Positions 28,081 through 39,930 of a stretch of DNA of 64,000 bases are shown here, one piece after another; the first letter of the stretch is position 1; the number at the start of each line of letters is the position of its first letter. The notes beneath the pieces are model-generated. The model had not been told where the DNA came from. It saw only the letters and a list, made by a program, of their open reading frames with translations, and did no database searches. This DNA comes from Kluyvera intermedia. GTDB lineage: Bacteria; Pseudomonadota; Gammaproteobacteria; Enterobacterales; Enterobacteriaceae. Where the stretch lies: positions 2,046,001-2,110,000 of the forward strand of contig NZ_CP139986.1 in the NCBI RefSeq assembly GCF_034424175.1, written 5' to 3'. Made by a program: the position numbers and the translations under genes.

Positions 28081-29556
28081 ATGGCGGTAACGCAAACGGC
28101 GCAGGCATGCGATCTGGTCATTTTCGGCGCTAAGGGCGATCTGGCCCGCCGAAAACTGCTGCCTTCCCTGTATCAGCTTGAAAAAGCCGGGCAGATTAAT
28201 TCGGACACCCGGATTATCGGGGTGGGTCGTGCAGACTGGGACAAAGCGGCGTACACCAAAGTTGTCCGCGAAGCGCTTGAAACTTTCATGAAGGAGAAAA
28301 TTGATGAAAGTTTGTGGGATACCCTCAGCGCACGTCTTGATTTCTGCAATCTGGATGTGAATGACGCGCCCGCGTTCTCCCGTCTAGGTGAGATGCTCGA
28401 TCAAAAAAACCGTACCACCATCAACTACTTTGCAATGCCACCAAGCACCTTTGGCGCCATCTGCCGCGGTCTGGGTGAAGCCAAACTGAATGCGAAACCA
28501 GCGCGCGTCGTGATGGAAAAACCGCTGGGTACTTCGCTTGAAACATCCCGTGAGATTAACGACCAGGTTGGCGAGTATTTTGAAGAGTGCCAGGTTTACC
28601 GTATTGACCACTATTTAGGTAAAGAAACGGTATTGAACCTGCTGGCACTGCGCTTTGCCAACTCCCTGTTTGTTAACAACTGGGACAACCGCACGATCGA
28701 CCACGTGGAAATCACCGTGGCCGAAGAAGTGGGTATTGAAGGTCGTTGGGGTTACTTCGATCAGGCCGGCCAGATGCGCGACATGATCCAAAACCACCTG
28801 TTGCAGGTTTTGTGCATGATTGCCATGGCGCCGCCTTCAGATTTGAGCGCTGACAGTATCCGCGATGAGAAAGTGAAAGTGCTGAAGTCTCTGCGTCGAA
28901 TTGACCGCAGCAATGTGCGCGAAAAAACCGTTCGCGGCCAGTACTCCGCTGGTTTTGCGCAAGGGCAGAAAGTGCCAGGCTACCTCGAAGAAGAAGGGGC
29001 GAACAAATCCAGCAACACTGAAACCTTCGTCTCGATTCGTGTGGATATTGATAACTGGCGCTGGTCTGGCGTGCCGTTCTACCTGCGTACGGGTAAACGT
29101 CTACCGACCAAATGCTCTGAAGTTGTCGTCTACTTCAAGAATCCTGAGCTGAACCTGTTCAAAGAAACCTGGCCTGAATTGCCGCAGAACAAACTGACCA
29201 TCCGTTTGCAGCCGGATGAGGGCGTCGATATCCAGATTCTCAATAAGGTTCCGGGTCTGGAGCACAAGCACAATCTGCAAGTCACCAAGCTGGACCTGAG
29301 CTATTCTGAAACGTTCAATCAAACGCACCTTGCTGATGCCTACGAGCGTCTGCTGCTCGAAACGATGCGTGGCATTCAGGCACTGTTTGTGCGCCGTGAT
29401 GAAGTGGAAGAAGCCTGGAAGTGGGTCGACTCCATTACCGAAGCGTGGGCAAGCGATAATGATGCGCCAAAACCGTATCAGGCTGGCACCTGGGGACCAG
29501 TGGCTTCTGTTGCCATGATTACCCGTGATGGTCGTTCCTGGAACGAGTTCGAATAA
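28081..29556 (+). CDS. zwf: Glucose-6-phosphate 1-dehydrogenase
   Basis: 491 residues, the E. coli length. It oxidises glucose-6-phosphate to 6-phosphogluconolactone with NADP+, the entry step of the pentose phosphate and Entner-Doudoroff routes. The nucleotide site is [12 protein letters not shown] (15-26) and the substrate site RIDHYLGKE (174-182). It is followed by a strong terminator, so edd-eda has its own promoter. Confidence 0.98.
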   Translation: MAVTQTAQACDLVIFGAKGDLARRKLLPSLYQLEKAGQINSDTRIIGVGRADWDKAAYTKVVREALETFMKEKIDESLWDTLSARLDFCNLDVNDAPAFSRLGEMLDQKNRTTINYFAMPPSTFGAICRGLGEAKLNAKPARVVMEKPLGTSLETSREINDQVGEYFEECQVYRIDHYLGKETVLNLLALRFANSLFVNNWDNRTIDHVEITVAEEVGIEGRWGYFDQAGQMRDMIQNHLLQVLCMIAMAPPSDLSADSIRDEKVKVLKSLRRIDRSNVREKTVRGQYSAGFAQGQKVPGYLEEEGANKSSNTETFVSIRVDIDNWRWSGVPFYLRTGKRLPTKCSEVVVYFKNPELNLFKETWPELPQNKLTIRLQPDEGVDIQILNKVPGLEHKHNLQVTKLDLSYSETFNQTHLADAYERLLLETMRGIQALFVRRDEVEEAWKWVDSITEAWASDNDAPKPYQAGTWGPVASVAMITRDGRSWNEFE

Positions 29557-29634
29557 GCGGTATTGATAATCCGTAAGGGTTATTTTACCGGTAACATGAT
29601 CTAACACAGCATGTAGTGCTTTTTCTGCGCATTT

Positions 29635-29669
29635 AAGCCCCGGGTGGATTCACTCCCGGGGCTTTTTTT
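29635..29669 (+). terminator. zwf terminator
   Basis: AAGCCCCGGG pairs with CCCGGGGCTT around a 10-base loop, followed by a T-run. Confidence 0.9.
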
Positions 29670-29789
29670 ATTACACTACCCGTAGATACTTGCCTCTGAG
29701 CTGCGCTATACCGGTGTTTTTGATAAGTTAGCCCAATGTATTCACCGTATTTGTTGGCGGCCTGGACAGAAAAATTTTGAGGAGCCTTT

Positions 29790-31601
29790 ATGAACTCTGT
29801 AATGTTACGGGTAACAAATCGCATTATCGAACGCTCTCGTGATACGCGCGAAGCCTATCTGGCGCGTATTGAGCAGGCAAAAACTGAAACGGTTCACCGT
29901 TCAGAACTGGCCTGCGGCAACCTGGCGCATGGCTTTGCAGCCTGTCAGGCTGACGATAAAGCGTCGCTGAAAAGTATGCTGCGTAACAATATTGCGATCA
30001 TTACCTCCTACAACGACATGCTTTCTGCCCATCAGCCGTATGAAAACTATCCGGATCAAATCCGTAAAGCGTTGCACAGCGTCAATGCGGTTGGTCAGGT
30101 CGCGGGCGGCGTACCGGCCATGTGCGATGGTGTCACGCAGGGGCAGGACGGTATGGAACTTTCCTTGCTGAGCCGTGAAGTGATTGCCATGTCTGCTGCG
30201 GTTGGCTTGTCTCACAATATGTTTGATGGCGCGCTCTATCTTGGTGTATGCGATAAAATCGTCCCGGGGCTGGCGATGGCTGCGCTCTCATTTGGCCACT
30301 TGCCGTCTATCTTCATCCCATCAGGCCCGATGGCCAGCGGTCTGCCAAACAAAGAAAAAGTGCGTATTCGCCAGCTTTATGCCGAAGGCAAAGTTGACCG
30401 TAATGCGCTGCTGGACTCCGAAGCCGCTTCCTACCATGCGCCAGGAACCTGCACCTTCTACGGTACTGCCAATACCAACCAGATGGTGATTGAGTTCATG
30501 GGGATGCAACTGCCGGGCTCATCATTTGTTCACCCGGATGCTCCGCTGCGTGCTGAACTGACCGCGGCGGCGGCACGTCAGGTGACGCGTATGACCGGCA
30601 ACGGCAACGACTGGATGCCGCTGGGTAAAATGGTTGACGAGAAAGTGGTGGTGAACGGGATTGTGGCATTGCTGGCAACCGGCGGCTCAACAAACCACAC
30701 CATGCACCTGGTAGCAATGGCTCGCGCGGCGGGCATTATCATCAACTGGGATGATTTCTCCGATCTTTCCGAAGTGGTTCCACTGATGGCGCGCCTCTAT
30801 CCGAATGGCCCGGCTGACATAAATCATTTCCAGGCTGCGGGCGGTGTACCCGTGCTGATACGCGAACTGACGAAAGGCGGTTTGCTGCACGAAGATGTGA
30901 ACACCGTAGCAGGTTTCGGCCTGTCTCATTACACCATGGAACCGTGGTTGAATAACGGCAAGCTGGACTGGCGTGAAGGCGCAACCGCGTCGCTTGATGA
31001 CAGTATTATCGCAACCTTTGACAAGCCGTTCTCTAAACATGGCGGCACCAAAGTCTTGAGCGGTAATCTTGGTCGTGCGGTGATGAAAACCTCAGCTGTG
31101 CCGGTTGAAAACCAGGTGATTGAAGCGCCTGCCGTGATTTTTGAAAGCCAGCATGATGTACTACCAGCGTTTGAAGCGGGTCTGCTGGATAAAGATTGCG
31201 TTGTTGTTGTGCGCCATCAAGGGCCAAAAGCGAACGGCATGCCAGAATTACATAAACTTATGCCGCCACTTGGTGTATTATTGGACCGCTGTTTCAAAAT
31301 TGCGTTAGTCACTGATGGCCGACTGTCTGGAGCGTCCGGAAAAGTCCCTTCAGCGATTCACGTGACCCCTGAAGCCTATGACGGTGGACTGCTGGCAAAA
31401 GTGCGCGACGGTGACATGATCCGCGTGAACGGCCAGACTGGCGAGCTGACGCTGCTGGTGGATGAAGCCGAACTGGCTGCGCGTCAACCGCATATTCCTG
31501 ATCTGAGCGCTTCGCGCGTGGGCACAGGTCGTGAGCTGTTCGGTGCACTACGGGAAAAATTATCCGGTGCAGAGCAGGGCGCAACCTGTATTACCTTTTA
31601 A
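29790..31601 (+). CDS. edd: Phosphogluconate dehydratase
   Basis: 603 residues, the E. coli length. This iron-sulfur enzyme of the IlvD/Edd family dehydrates 6-phosphogluconate to 2-keto-3-deoxy-6-phosphogluconate. Family motifs include [19 protein letters not shown] and [12 protein letters not shown], whose cysteines help hold the [4Fe-4S] cluster, and the [19 protein letters not shown] signature. GGAG precedes ATG 29790. It forms an operon with eda, 39 bp downstream; both should respond to HexR. Confidence 0.98.
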   Translation: MNSVMLRVTNRIIERSRDTREAYLARIEQAKTETVHRSELACGNLAHGFAACQADDKASLKSMLRNNIAIITSYNDMLSAHQPYENYPDQIRKALHSVNAVGQVAGGVPAMCDGVTQGQDGMELSLLSREVIAMSAAVGLSHNMFDGALYLGVCDKIVPGLAMAALSFGHLPSIFIPSGPMASGLPNKEKVRIRQLYAEGKVDRNALLDSEAASYHAPGTCTFYGTANTNQMVIEFMGMQLPGSSFVHPDAPLRAELTAAAARQVTRMTGNGNDWMPLGKMVDEKVVVNGIVALLATGGSTNHTMHLVAMARAAGIIINWDDFSDLSEVVPLMARLYPNGPADINHFQAAGGVPVLIRELTKGGLLHEDVNTVAGFGLSHYTMEPWLNNGKLDWREGATASLDDSIIATFDKPFSKHGGTKVLSGNLGRAVMKTSAVPVENQVIEAPAVIFESQHDVLPAFEAGLLDKDCVVVVRHQGPKANGMPELHKLMPPLGVLLDRCFKIALVTDGRLSGASGKVPSAIHVTPEAYDGGLLAKVRDGDMIRVNGQTGELTLLVDEAELAARQPHIPDLSASRVGTGRELFGALREKLSGAEQGATCITF

Positions 31602-31640
31602 GATGACACGATTTGTAGATCTGGCGAGAGAAAATTTCTG

Positions 31641-32282
31641 ATGAAAAACTGGAAAACAACTGCAGAAGCAATCCTGACCACTGGCCCAGTAGTACCGGTT
31701 ATTGTGGTAAACAAGCTTGAGCACGCTGTACCGATGGCAAAAGCACTGGTTGCTGGTGGTGTACGTGTACTGGAAGTCACGCTGCGTACCGCATGTGCAA
31801 TGGAAGCGATTCGTGCCATTGCGAAAGAAGTTCCGGATGCTATCGTCGGCGCGGGTACCGTGACCAACGCACAGCAGTTGAAAGAAGTCACCGAAGCGGG
31901 CGCACAGTTTGCTATCAGCCCGGGTCTGACCGACAGCCTGCTGAAAGCAGCAACGGCTGGGACTATCCCTCTGATCCCGGGCATCTGCTCTGTATCTGAA
32001 CTGATGCTGGGTATGGAACACGGCCTGAAAGAGTTCAAATTCTTCCCGGCTGAAGCGAACGGTGGCGTGAAAGCGCTGCAGGCTATTGCTGGTCCATTCT
32101 CTCAGATCCGTTTCTGCCCAACTGGCGGTATCTCTCCGGCTAACTACCGTGACTACCTGGCGCTGAAAAGCGTTCTGTGTATCGGCGGTTCCTGGTTGGT
32201 TCCGGCTGATGCGCTCGAAGCAGGCGATTACGATCGTATCACCAAACTGGCTCGCGAAGCGGTTGCTGGCGCGAAACTGTAA
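31641..32282 (+). CDS. eda: KDPG/KHG aldolase
   Basis: 213 residues, the E. coli length. It splits 2-keto-3-deoxy-6-phosphogluconate into pyruvate and glyceraldehyde-3-phosphate, and also acts on 4-hydroxy-2-oxoglutarate. The Schiff-base lysine is K133 ([11 protein letters not shown]); E45 (VLEVTLRT) is the general acid-base. Small differences from E. coli include PGICS in place of PGIST. It also serves hexuronate breakdown controlled by KdgR, present at 53530. Confidence 0.98.
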   Translation: MKNWKTTAEAILTTGPVVPVIVVNKLEHAVPMAKALVAGGVRVLEVTLRTACAMEAIRAIAKEVPDAIVGAGTVTNAQQLKEVTEAGAQFAISPGLTDSLLKAATAGTIPLIPGICSVSELMLGMEHGLKEFKFFPAEANGGVKALQAIAGPFSQIRFCPTGGISPANYRDYLALKSVLCIGGSWLVPADALEAGDYDRITKLAREAVAGAKL

Positions 32283-32325
32283 GGTGTTGCTTTACCCGGC
32301 CTTGTGACCGGGGAGCAGAAAAGAA

Positions 32326-32358
32326 GGGCGGGTATGCGCAAGCAGCCCGCCTTTTTTC
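32326..32358. terminator. eda terminator
   Basis: GGCGGG (32327-32332) pairs with CCCGCC (32346-32351), with an inner TGC/GCA extension and a T-run. It lies between the convergent eda and purT. Confidence 0.85.
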
Positions 32359-33537
32359 TTATCCTTGAACGATGACCGCCGCCGCGGCGATTTTTGCCCG
32401 CTCAACGGCGTCTTCAACGCTATCACCGGTTGCCAGCGCGACGCCCATACGGCGGGAACCGGCGATCTCCGGCTTGCCGAAAAGGCGCAGTTGCACGCCA
32501 GCGCCCAGCGCATTTTGCACATTATCAAAAGTGACGTTGCGGCTGGTTAACTGTGGAAGTAACACGGCGGAAGCACAAGGGCCGTACTGACGAATACCGC
32601 CAACCGGCAGGCCGAGGAAGGCGCGGACGTGCAGGGCGAATTCAGAGACGTCTTGTGAAATTAGCGTCACCATCCCGGTATCGTGAGGACGCGGTGACAC
32701 TTCACTGAACACCACATCATCACCACAGACAAACAGTTCAACACCGAACAGACCGTAGCCACCAAGCGCCAACACGACTTCACGTGAGATTTCCTGCGCC
32801 CGCGCCAGTGCAAGTTCGCTCATTTGCTGCGGCTGCCAGGATTCGCGATAATCGCCGTCTTCCTGACGATGACCCACCGGTGCGCAAAAATGAACGCCAT
32901 CTACGGCATTTACTGTCAGCAGGGTGATTTCAAAGTCAAAGTTCACCACGCCCTCAACAATGACACGACCGGCACCTGCCCGTCCGCCCTGTTGTGCGTA
33001 CTGCCATGCTTGTGCCAGTTGGTCTTCATGGCGAATAAAGGTTTGCCCTTTACCGGATGAGCTCATCACCGGTTTAACGATGCACGGTAGGCCGATATCA
33101 ATGACGGCCTGACGGAATTGCGCTTCGCTATCGGCAAAGTGATACGCCGAAGTGGGGAGCTTCAGCGTTTCCGCCGCCAGTCGACGGATGCCTTCACGAT
33201 TCATGGTTAACTTTGTTGCGCGGGCGCAGGGCACCACATGCTGACCGGCCTGTTCAAGCTCAATAAGCATGTCGGTGGCAATGGCTTCAATTTCGGGCAC
33301 GATAAAGTCAGGTTTTTCCTGCTCAACCAGAGCCTTTAACACCCTCTCATCAAGCATATTAATAACATAGGAACGATGTGCGACGTGCATTGCTGGCGCA
33401 TCGGCATAACGATCAACCGCAATGACCTCAATCCCTAATCGTTGACATTCAATGGCGACTTCTTTGCCTAATTCACCCGAACCCAAAAGCATTACGCGCG
33501 TCGCAGCAGGACGCAGAGCTGTGCCTAATAACGTCAT
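32359..33537 (-). CDS. purT: Formate-dependent GAR transformylase PurT
   Basis: 392 residues, the E. coli length. This ATP-grasp enzyme makes formylglycinamide ribonucleotide from GAR, formate and ATP, the alternative to PurN in purine synthesis. The nucleotide loop region [16 protein letters not shown] and the ATP-grasp segment [14 protein letters not shown] are intact, as is [14 protein letters not shown]. Start MTLLGTAL follows E. coli. A PurR box lies 41 bp upstream. Confidence 0.98.
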   Translation of the reverse strand: MTLLGTALRPAATRVMLLGSGELGKEVAIECQRLGIEVIAVDRYADAPAMHVAHRSYVINMLDERVLKALVEQEKPDFIVPEIEAIATDMLIELEQAGQHVVPCARATKLTMNREGIRRLAAETLKLPTSAYHFADSEAQFRQAVIDIGLPCIVKPVMSSSGKGQTFIRHEDQLAQAWQYAQQGGRAGAGRVIVEGVVNFDFEITLLTVNAVDGVHFCAPVGHRQEDGDYRESWQPQQMSELALARAQEISREVVLALGGYGLFGVELFVCGDDVVFSEVSPRPHDTGMVTLISQDVSEFALHVRAFLGLPVGGIRQYGPCASAVLLPQLTSRNVTFDNVQNALGAGVQLRLFGKPEIAGSRRMGVALATGDSVEDAVERAKIAAAAVIVQG

Positions 33538-33577
33538 GACCCATTCCACCGTCTATCCAAAATTTGACGCATTATAA

Positions 33578-33593
33578 ACGAAAACGTTTGCGT
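33578..33593 (-). promoter_or_regulatory. PurR operator of purT
   Basis: On the minus strand ACGCAAACGTTTTCGT matches the PurR consensus ACGCAAACGTTTGCGT at 15 of 16 bases. Confidence 0.9.
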
Positions 33594-33718
33594 CTGTCTT
33601 GTTATCGCTGTTTTGTCGGCACTATCACCTTAAATTTGCGCATCTTTATGCGTAACAGACATATCCTGACATCTGCTCGCTTAGGCTGGGTTATTAATGC
33701 ATTTCTACTGGAGGTCAT

Positions 33719-34360
33719 ATGTCAGGTTGGCTTAATCAACTGCAATCATTGCTTGGACAGAAATCAGGTGACGGGAAAAAAGATCTCAGCCAGATGCTGG
33801 TGCCTGGCGCTTTAGGTGGGCTGGCTGGGTTGCTGGTGGCCAGCAAATCGTCGCGCAAAATGCTTGCAAAGTATGGCACTGGCGCGCTGCTGGTCGGCGG
33901 TGGTGCAGTTGCCGGAAGCGTGCTGTGGAACAAGTATAAAGATAAATTGCGTGCAAGCCCGCAAACTGAAACGAAATACGGCGAACCGGCGGCCCCGCTT
34001 GATGTTCGTACTGAACGCATGATTCTGGCGCTGGTCTTTGCCGCGAAGAGTGACGGGCATATTGATGCAAAAGAACAGGCTGCCATCGAGCAACAGTTGC
34101 GTGAGGCGGGTGTGGAAGAGCAGGGACGGGCGATCATCGCTCAGGCGATTGAGCAACCGCTGGATCCGCAGCGTTTGGCACGTGACGTTCATAACGAAGA
34201 AGAGGCGTTAGAGCTTTATTTCATCAGCTGTGCCTCCATTGATATCGATCACTTTATGGAGCGCAGCTATCTGAACGCGCTGGGCGATGCACTGAAACTG
34301 CCGCTTGAAGTACGTGAAGGGATTGAACAGGATTTACAGCTGCAAAAACAGCAACTTTAA
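33719..34360 (+). CDS. yebE: DUF533 inner-membrane protein YebE
   Basis: 213 residues (E. coli 219). A hydrophobic stretch at about 30-75 ([16 protein letters not shown], then [18 protein letters not shown]) is followed by a TerB/DUF533-like helical domain with [21 protein letters not shown]. In E. coli yebE is strongly induced through CpxR by envelope stress; I did not find a convincing CpxR box here. The molecular function is unknown. GGAGG lies before the ATG. Confidence 0.95.
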   Translation: MSGWLNQLQSLLGQKSGDGKKDLSQMLVPGALGGLAGLLVASKSSRKMLAKYGTGALLVGGGAVAGSVLWNKYKDKLRASPQTETKYGEPAAPLDVRTERMILALVFAAKSDGHIDAKEQAAIEQQLREAGVEEQGRAIIAQAIEQPLDPQRLARDVHNEEEALELYFISCASIDIDHFMERSYLNALGDALKLPLEVREGIEQDLQLQKQQL

Positions 34361-34430
34361 CGGTCAGAACGCAGGTTTTGCTTGCATCGCCGTCTAATTT
34401 GTCCACCCTTAGAGGGTGTGACTAAAACAG

Positions 34431-36494
34431 ATGAATAATGAGATGCCACCTAAAGCGAAACGGATCCCCCACACCATGACATTGCATGGTGATACGCGTA
34501 TTGATAACTACTATTGGCTGCGTGATGACACACGGTCTGAGCCTGCGGTACTTGACTATTTAAAGCAGGAGAATGACTACGGGCGGGAGGCGATGTCCTC
34601 GCAGCGCAGCTTACAGGACAACGTTCTTAAAGAGATTATTGACCGAATTCCGCCCCGTGAAGTCTCCACTCCCTATATCAAAAATGGTTACCGCTACCGA
34701 CAGGTCTATGAGCCGGGACACGAGTATGCGATTTACCAGCGTCAGGCGTTAAACGAAGAAACCTGGTCGCTGCTGATTGATGAAAATAAACGCGCGGCGG
34801 ACAGTGAGTTTTATACGCTGGGCGGCCTCAATGTTGCGCCAGATAATAATCTGCTGGCCGTTACCGAAGATTTTCTATCACGTCGCCAGTACGGTTTGCG
34901 CTTCCGCCATTTGGACAGTGAAACCTGGCTGCCGGAGGTTATTGAAGATGTCTCTCCTGGCGTGGTGTGGGGAAATGACTCACGTACCCTCTATTACGTG
35001 CGTCAGCATCCGACCACGCTGCTGCCATGGCAGGTCTGGCGTCATCAGATAGGCGCGCCCACTTCACAAGATGAGTTAATTTATGAGGAAGCTGACGAAG
35101 CATTCTATGTCAGCCTACATAAAACCTCTTCACGTAAGTACGTGGTGATTGCCCTTTCCAGTGCGACCACCAGTGAAATGCTGTTGCTGGATGCTGATAA
35201 AGCTCATGCACAGCCTCAGTCGTACCTGCCGCGTCGTAAAGATCATGAATACAGCCTCGATCATTATCAGCAGCAGTTCTATCTACGTTCCAACCGTGAC
35301 GGTAAAAACTTTGGCCTTTACCGCAGCGAAAGCTGGGAAGAGAGCGCGTGGCAAACGGTGATCCCGCCACGTGATACGGTGATGCTGGAAGATTTCACCC
35401 TGTTTCGCGATTGGCTGGTGGTGGAAGAACGCCAGCAGGGGTTAATTCGTCTACGGCAGATCCATCGCCACAGTCAGCAGGAGCGGGAAATTGCGTTTGA
35501 TGACCCCACCTATGTAACGTGGATTGCCTATAACCCGGAGCCTGAAACCTCCTGTCTGCGTTATGGTTATTCGTCAATGACCACACCGGATACGCTCTTT
35601 GAGCTGGACATGGACAGCGGGTCGCGCCAGCTGCTTAAACAGCAAGAGGTGAAAGGCTTTGATGCCAGCCACTATCGCAGCGAGCGTTTATGGGTAACGG
35701 CACGTGATGGAGTCAATGTTCCGGTGTCATTGGTGTATCGTCATGAACATTTCCGCGCCGGGAAAAATCCTCTTCTGGTCTACGGCTATGGCTCTTACGG
35801 TGCCAGTATGGACGCCGATTTCAGTAGTAGCCGCCTGAGCTTACTCGACCGGGGTTTTGTCTTTGCTATCGCCCATATTCGCGGTGGTGGTGAGTTGGGG
35901 CAGCAATGGTACGAAGACGGCAAGTTCCTCAAAAAACAGAATACGTTTAATGACTATATCGATGTCTGCGATGCGCTACTGATGAAAGGCTACGGTGATC
36001 CAGCGCTGTGCTACGGTATGGGGGGAAGTGCGGGCGGTATGCTGATGGGAACGGTGATTAACGAACGTCCTGAGCTGTTACACGGGGTGGTCGCTCAGGT
36101 GCCATTTGTCGATGTCGTTACCACCATGCTCGATGAATCTATCCCGCTGACGACCGGGGAATTTGAAGAGTGGGGTAATCCTCAGGATGAAACCTATTAT
36201 CAGTACATGAAATCCTATAGCCCGTATGACAACGTCAAGGCGCAGGCATATCCGCATTTATTGGTGACCACTGGGCTGCATGATTCTCAGGTGCAGTATT
36301 GGGAGCCGGCGAAATGGGTGGCAAAACTGCGTGAGCAGAAAGTCGATGATAACCTTCTGCTACTGTGTACCGACATGGATTCTGGCCACGGTGGTAAGTC
36401 CGGGCGCTATAAGAGCTATGAAGGCGTGGCGCTAGAATACGCCTTCCTGATTGCGCTGGCGCAGGGCACGTTACCCGGACAAACGGAGCGCTAG
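34431..36494 (+). CDS. ptrB: Oligopeptidase B (protease II)
   Basis: 687 residues (E. coli 686). A serine peptidase of the prolyl oligopeptidase family that cuts short peptides after Lys or Arg. The N-terminal beta-propeller (about 75-405) gates access; the C-terminal hydrolase has the nucleophile in [12 protein letters not shown] and the catalytic His in [12 protein letters not shown]. The first ATG (34431) has no strong ribosome site; a second in-frame ATG (MPPKAKR, 34443) matches the E. coli start better. Its stop abuts that of exoX on the other strand. Confidence 0.97.
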   Translation: MNNEMPPKAKRIPHTMTLHGDTRIDNYYWLRDDTRSEPAVLDYLKQENDYGREAMSSQRSLQDNVLKEIIDRIPPREVSTPYIKNGYRYRQVYEPGHEYAIYQRQALNEETWSLLIDENKRAADSEFYTLGGLNVAPDNNLLAVTEDFLSRRQYGLRFRHLDSETWLPEVIEDVSPGVVWGNDSRTLYYVRQHPTTLLPWQVWRHQIGAPTSQDELIYEEADEAFYVSLHKTSSRKYVVIALSSATTSEMLLLDADKAHAQPQSYLPRRKDHEYSLDHYQQQFYLRSNRDGKNFGLYRSESWEESAWQTVIPPRDTVMLEDFTLFRDWLVVEERQQGLIRLRQIHRHSQQEREIAFDDPTYVTWIAYNPEPETSCLRYGYSSMTTPDTLFELDMDSGSRQLLKQQEVKGFDASHYRSERLWVTARDGVNVPVSLVYRHEHFRAGKNPLLVYGYGSYGASMDADFSSSRLSLLDRGFVFAIAHIRGGGELGQQWYEDGKFLKKQNTFNDYIDVCDALLMKGYGDPALCYGMGGSAGGMLMGTVINERPELLHGVVAQVPFVDVVTTMLDESIPLTTGEFEEWGNPQDETYYQYMKSYSPYDNVKAQAYPHLLVTTGLHDSQVQYWEPAKWVAKLREQKVDDNLLLLCTDMDSGHGGKSGRYKSYEGVALEYAFLIALAQGTLPGQTER

Positions 36495-37154
36495 TTACTT
36501 CTCCAGATAGTGCTTTAACGTCATTTTGAGTTCCGGGCTCATGCGCTCAAGGTTATTGAACAGCCAGCGCAGATAGCCCGGATCGTCTTTGGCGATCTCA
36601 GCCACTTCCTGCCCGCGGTATTTTCCAAAGGTAAATGTGCGCAGCAGCGCGGGGCGTCCGGTGACGTCAACCATTTGGTTCGCCGTCCAGCCGGAAACGT
36701 CCATGATATCAATCAGCAGCGCTGCGGTGATGTAGCAGTCATATAAGGCGCGGTGGTGGTGAAGACCTGGCGGTGTCGCCACGCTCAGCTTGCGGGATTT
36801 ATACAGCGCCATATTGCTGTACTTAATACCCGGCCACAGTCGGCGCGCCATCTTCATGGTACAAATCCACTCGCCTTCCATTTCCGGTAGTACACGGCGG
36901 TCAAAACTGGCGTTATGCGCCACGTACCACGGGCTTCCCTGGTAGAAGGGAACGACATCTTCAATCCACGGCTTGTCGGCAACCATCTCTTCGGTGATGC
37001 GGTGGATAGCCATCGCCTGGGCGCTGATAGGGCGGTCAGGGCGCACCAGGTGGCTCATTGGATTGACAATTTTACCGTCTACAACATCGACGGAGGCTAT
37101 CTCAACGACGCCCCCTTGTAAGTCGCAGGTTTCGGTATCGATAACGCGCAGCAT
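36495..37154 (-). CDS. exoX: Exodeoxyribonuclease X
   Basis: 219 residues (E. coli 220). A DEDDh 3'-5' exonuclease used in mismatch repair and recombination. D6 and E8 (VIDTETC) begin the metal site, and HHHRALYDCYITA supplies the later His and Asp. A conserved C-terminal segment FTFGKYRGQEVAEIA follows. Start MLRVIDTETC by comparison with E. coli. It lies 23 bp after yobB and is probably co-transcribed with it. Confidence 0.96.
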   Translation of the reverse strand: MLRVIDTETCDLQGGVVEIASVDVVDGKIVNPMSHLVRPDRPISAQAMAIHRITEEMVADKPWIEDVVPFYQGSPWYVAHNASFDRRVLPEMEGEWICTMKMARRLWPGIKYSNMALYKSRKLSVATPPGLHHHRALYDCYITAALLIDIMDVSGWTANQMVDVTGRPALLRTFTFGKYRGQEVAEIAKDDPGYLRWLFNNLERMSPELKMTLKHYLEK

Positions 37155-37177
37155 GGCGAACTCCCGGCCAAAAACGC

Positions 37178-37846
37178 CTAGCGTAAAGGAATGATCTCGC
37201 CTTGCCAACCCTGGGCGCTTTTTCTGCCGGTGAGCAGCAATTCACCGCTGTCGGCACGAACGATAAGTTGTCCGTTTTCATCCCATAGCGCGCTCCCCCC
37301 AGAAAACGTCCCGCTCGCATAATTGGACTTTAGGACGGCGATAGCATACTTATGCGCGAAACGTTGCAAACGCTGGGTCGTACGCTGCTGCTGGGGTTCA
37401 GCCATCGAGCTGACGGTCGCCAACAGCGATGCCTGATGTGACAGCTCGCAGCCTTCATCGTTAAGTTCAAAGATGCTGATTTGATCGGAGTCCGGTGCAA
37501 GACAGGTTCCATTTCCCTGATGATGTTTAGCCGGTTGACGGGTGTGAGGGGCGAAAATGACGATGCCTTTAATCCGTGTGCCGTTTTGGTCGACCGGCAG
37601 TCCGGCAATGATGGTCATTTGATAACGCTGGGCTGCGTCACTCAGCGGTTGAAGCTGGGCGTCGCAGGGCGGGGTCGGGAGGTATTGTTCATCATTGGGC
37701 CCGGTGAGCGATAATTCAGGGAAAATTAATACTTTGCATGCCTGCTTTGCGGCGGCATCGATAAAACGCAGATGGTGGGCGATATTTTCTGCGACGTCTC
37801 CTTTACGTGGCGCATATTGCGCCGCAGCAATAGTCCATGTCAGCAT
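37178..37846 (-). CDS. yobB: Carbon-nitrogen hydrolase-family protein YobB
   Basis: 222 residues, similar in size to E. coli YobB but about 50 shorter than normal nitrilase-family enzymes. The N-terminal half shows the fold and the first catalytic Glu (KVLIFPELSLTG). The usual Lys and the Cys-containing segment (CYDLRFPE type) cannot be recognised; the matching region reads SHQASLLATVSSMAE with no Cys. The C-terminal part (SGGSALWDENGQLIV) is typical. It may be a binding protein or use altered chemistry. Substrate unknown. Confidence 0.9.
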   Translation of the reverse strand: MLTWTIAAAQYAPRKGDVAENIAHHLRFIDAAAKQACKVLIFPELSLTGPNDEQYLPTPPCDAQLQPLSDAAQRYQMTIIAGLPVDQNGTRIKGIVIFAPHTRQPAKHHQGNGTCLAPDSDQISIFELNDEGCELSHQASLLATVSSMAEPQQQRTTQRLQRFAHKYAIAVLKSNYASGTFSGGSALWDENGQLIVRADSGELLLTGRKSAQGWQGEIIPLR

Positions 37847-37934
37847 AGTTGCATCCTTCAACACGTGTCAGTGGTCTTTTATTCTGTAAAAGAGTATCAA
37901 ATCGGATGTCAGGATTTGTCACTAAGCGTAATCA

Positions 37935-38165
37935 TTATTTAGATTTCGGCTCATACGGCAGACGAGAAAGATTGACGGACGCTAAACGGTGCGCAATCAA
38001 CCGCTCACGAAACCAGTCTCGCAAGTGTTCGGGCTGCTCGCGTTCGACAACTTCGGCCACGATAGGCATGTTGTAGCGTTCTTTAAACGCGACGCCTGCG
38101 GCAGCTAGGTCGACGTTGACTTTATCCATCTCATCTTGTGGAAGGGTGGCGAGATTGGTTTGCAT
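37935..38165 (-). CDS. holE: DNA polymerase III theta subunit
   Basis: 76 residues, the E. coli length ([20 protein letters not shown] start). Theta binds and stabilises the epsilon proofreading subunit in the polymerase III core. It is a small three-helix protein without catalytic residues. It is monocistronic here. Confidence 0.97.
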   Translation of the reverse strand: MQTNLATLPQDEMDKVNVDLAAAGVAFKERYNMPIVAEVVEREQPEHLRDWFRERLIAHRLASVNLSRLPYEPKSK

Positions 38166-38302
38166 AATTGACTCCTTAAGGTAACGCGCAAAAGTTACTA
38201 AGAGTCTCGCAAAATGGCAAGTCCATAGGGCGCTTATCTCGACTCGAACATTATACAGCGTTATTCTTTAAGCTAGATTGATAACTAAAGGGAATGATGG
38301 AA

Positions 38303-38677
38303 ATGAACTTCACCACGTCTCGCGCATTTTGTGCATCGCTATTCTTGTTAGGCATCTTTTCGACTTCGCAGGCTTTAGCGCATGCGCATCTACAGCAGCA
38401 AACGCCTGCCGCTAATTCGGAAGTCAGCCCCGCGCCGCAGACACTCACGCTAAACTTTTCAGAAGGTATTGAAGATAACTTTAGCGGCGTAACGCTGAAA
38501 GGGCCGAATCAGCAGACCATCACTATCGGCAAAGCGGTACGTAACGGGACAGATAAAAAGCAGCTTGTCGTCCCGTTGACGGAGTCGCTGGCATCAGGGT
38601 TGTACACCGTTGAATGGCACGTTGTTTCGGTCGATGGCCATAAAACGAAAGGCCAGTATCAATTTAGCGTTAAGTAA
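38303..38677 (+). CDS. yobA: CopC-domain periplasmic protein YobA
   Basis: 124 residues, the E. coli length, starting MNFTTSR. In-frame ATGs at 38294 and 38297 are possible but would put an acidic residue in the signal peptide and leave poor ribosome spacing. The signal peptide ends in ALA, and the mature protein would begin HAHL, the amino-terminal Cu(II) site of CopC proteins; the second His region is VEWHVVSVDGHKTKG. It lies 2 bp before yebZ and forms a copper-handling unit with it. Confidence 0.93.
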   Translation: MNFTTSRAFCASLFLLGIFSTSQALAHAHLQQQTPAANSEVSPAPQTLTLNFSEGIEDNFSGVTLKGPNQQTITIGKAVRNGTDKKQLVVPLTESLASGLYTVEWHVVSVDGHKTKGQYQFSVK

Positions 38678-38679
38678 TC

Positions 38680-39549
38680 ATGCTGACGGCACTCTATATT
38701 GCGCTACGGTTTATCCATTTCACCTCACTAATGGTCGCTTTTGGCTGCACACTTTACGGCGGCTGGTGGGCACCACCTGCTCTACGACGTTTACTGACAC
38801 AGCGCTTTTCTCAGTTGCTACGGGGAATGCTGGTACTCAGTGCGCTTACCGCAATGTTGATGCTGGGCGTACAAGGCGGGTTAATGGGGGGAGGCTGGTC
38901 AGATACCTGGCGACCTGACATCTGGCGAGCGGTGTTGCAAACACAGTTTGGTAGCGTCTGGCTATGGCAGATTGTATTGGCATGGGTTGCTTTGGGGATT
39001 GTCTGCGTACATCCCCGTCAGATGATGCGGAGACTTTTGCTTCTTGGGGTGGTGCAGTTTATTCTGCTCGCAGGTGTCGGTCATGCAGCCATGGGCGATG
39101 GCGCGATGGGGTTAGTGCAGCGGACAAATCATGCGCTGCATCTACTTTGTGCTGCCGCATGGGTGGGCGGGTTGGTGCCATTTCTTTATTGCCTACGTCT
39201 GACCAATGGGCGCTGGCGTACGCTTGCGATAACCACCATGATGCGCTTCTCCCGCTATGGTCACCTTGCGGTCGCAGGGGCAATTGCCACCGGTCTTATT
39301 AACGCCTGGCTTATCCAGGGGGGCATGACAACGGCAACACCTTATGGTCGCGCCTTATGGGTGAAATGTGGCCTTGTTCTACTGATGGTGACGGCGGCGT
39401 TAGTGAATCGCTATCTTCTGGTGCCACGCTTGGCAGCATCCAGGCCGCGGGTTCATCACCTGTTTATCCGTATTACGCAGGTTGAAATTGTTTTGGGGGC
39501 CGGGGTACTGGCATGTGTAAGCCTGTTTGCGACCTGGGAACCCTTTTGA
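38680..39549 (+). CDS. yebZ: CopD-family inner-membrane protein YebZ
   Basis: 289 residues (E. coli 290) with about eight membrane helices. CopD proteins work with CopC to move copper across the inner membrane. Conserved His, Met and Trp residues are visible ([46 protein letters not shown]). It is translationally close to yobA and is followed by yebY, which starts 17 bp after its stop. Confidence 0.95.
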   Translation: MLTALYIALRFIHFTSLMVAFGCTLYGGWWAPPALRRLLTQRFSQLLRGMLVLSALTAMLMLGVQGGLMGGGWSDTWRPDIWRAVLQTQFGSVWLWQIVLAWVALGIVCVHPRQMMRRLLLLGVVQFILLAGVGHAAMGDGAMGLVQRTNHALHLLCAAAWVGGLVPFLYCLRLTNGRWRTLAITTMMRFSRYGHLAVAGAIATGLINAWLIQGGMTTATPYGRALWVKCGLVLLMVTAALVNRYLLVPRLAASRPRVHHLFIRITQVEIVLGAGVLACVSLFATWEPF

Positions 39550-39566
39550 TTAAAAATGGCGAAATT

Positions 39567-39902
39567 ATGAAAAAAATGATCTTTTCTTTATTGCTGTTAA
39601 GCGTGTCGGGTACGGCGCTGGCAGCACAAGTTATCACGGTCAGCCGTTTTGAAGTGGGCAAAGATAAGTGGGCGTTTAACCGTGAAGAGGTGATGTTGAC
39701 CTGTCGGGAGGGGAATGCGTTGTATGTGATAAACCCGAGCACCCTGGTTCAGTATCCGTTGAACGACGTGGCGCAAGAACAGGTGAAAGCCGGAAAAACC
39801 CAGGCGCAGCCGCTCAGCATCATTCAGGTTGACTCCCCCAAACAGCCGGGCGTAAAAATGAGTTTAGCGCCGTTTATTGAGCGAGCGGAGAAACTTTGCT
39901 AA
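39567..39902 (+). CDS. yebY: DUF2511 exported protein YebY
   Basis: 111 residues (E. coli 113). A signal peptide ([19 protein letters not shown]) is followed by the highly conserved [20 protein letters not shown] and ends [11 protein letters not shown]. Two cysteines in the mature protein (MLTCREG and KLC) may form a disulfide. E. coli YebY forms part of the yobA-yebZ-yebY copper-responsive unit and has been reported to bind heme or copper; the role here is inferred from that. Confidence 0.94.
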   Translation: MKKMIFSLLLLSVSGTALAAQVITVSRFEVGKDKWAFNREEVMLTCREGNALYVINPSTLVQYPLNDVAQEQVKAGKTQAQPLSIIQVDSPKQPGVKMSLAPFIERAEKLC

Positions 39903-39930
39903 CCAGTAGTATATCCATCTGAAAATTAAC

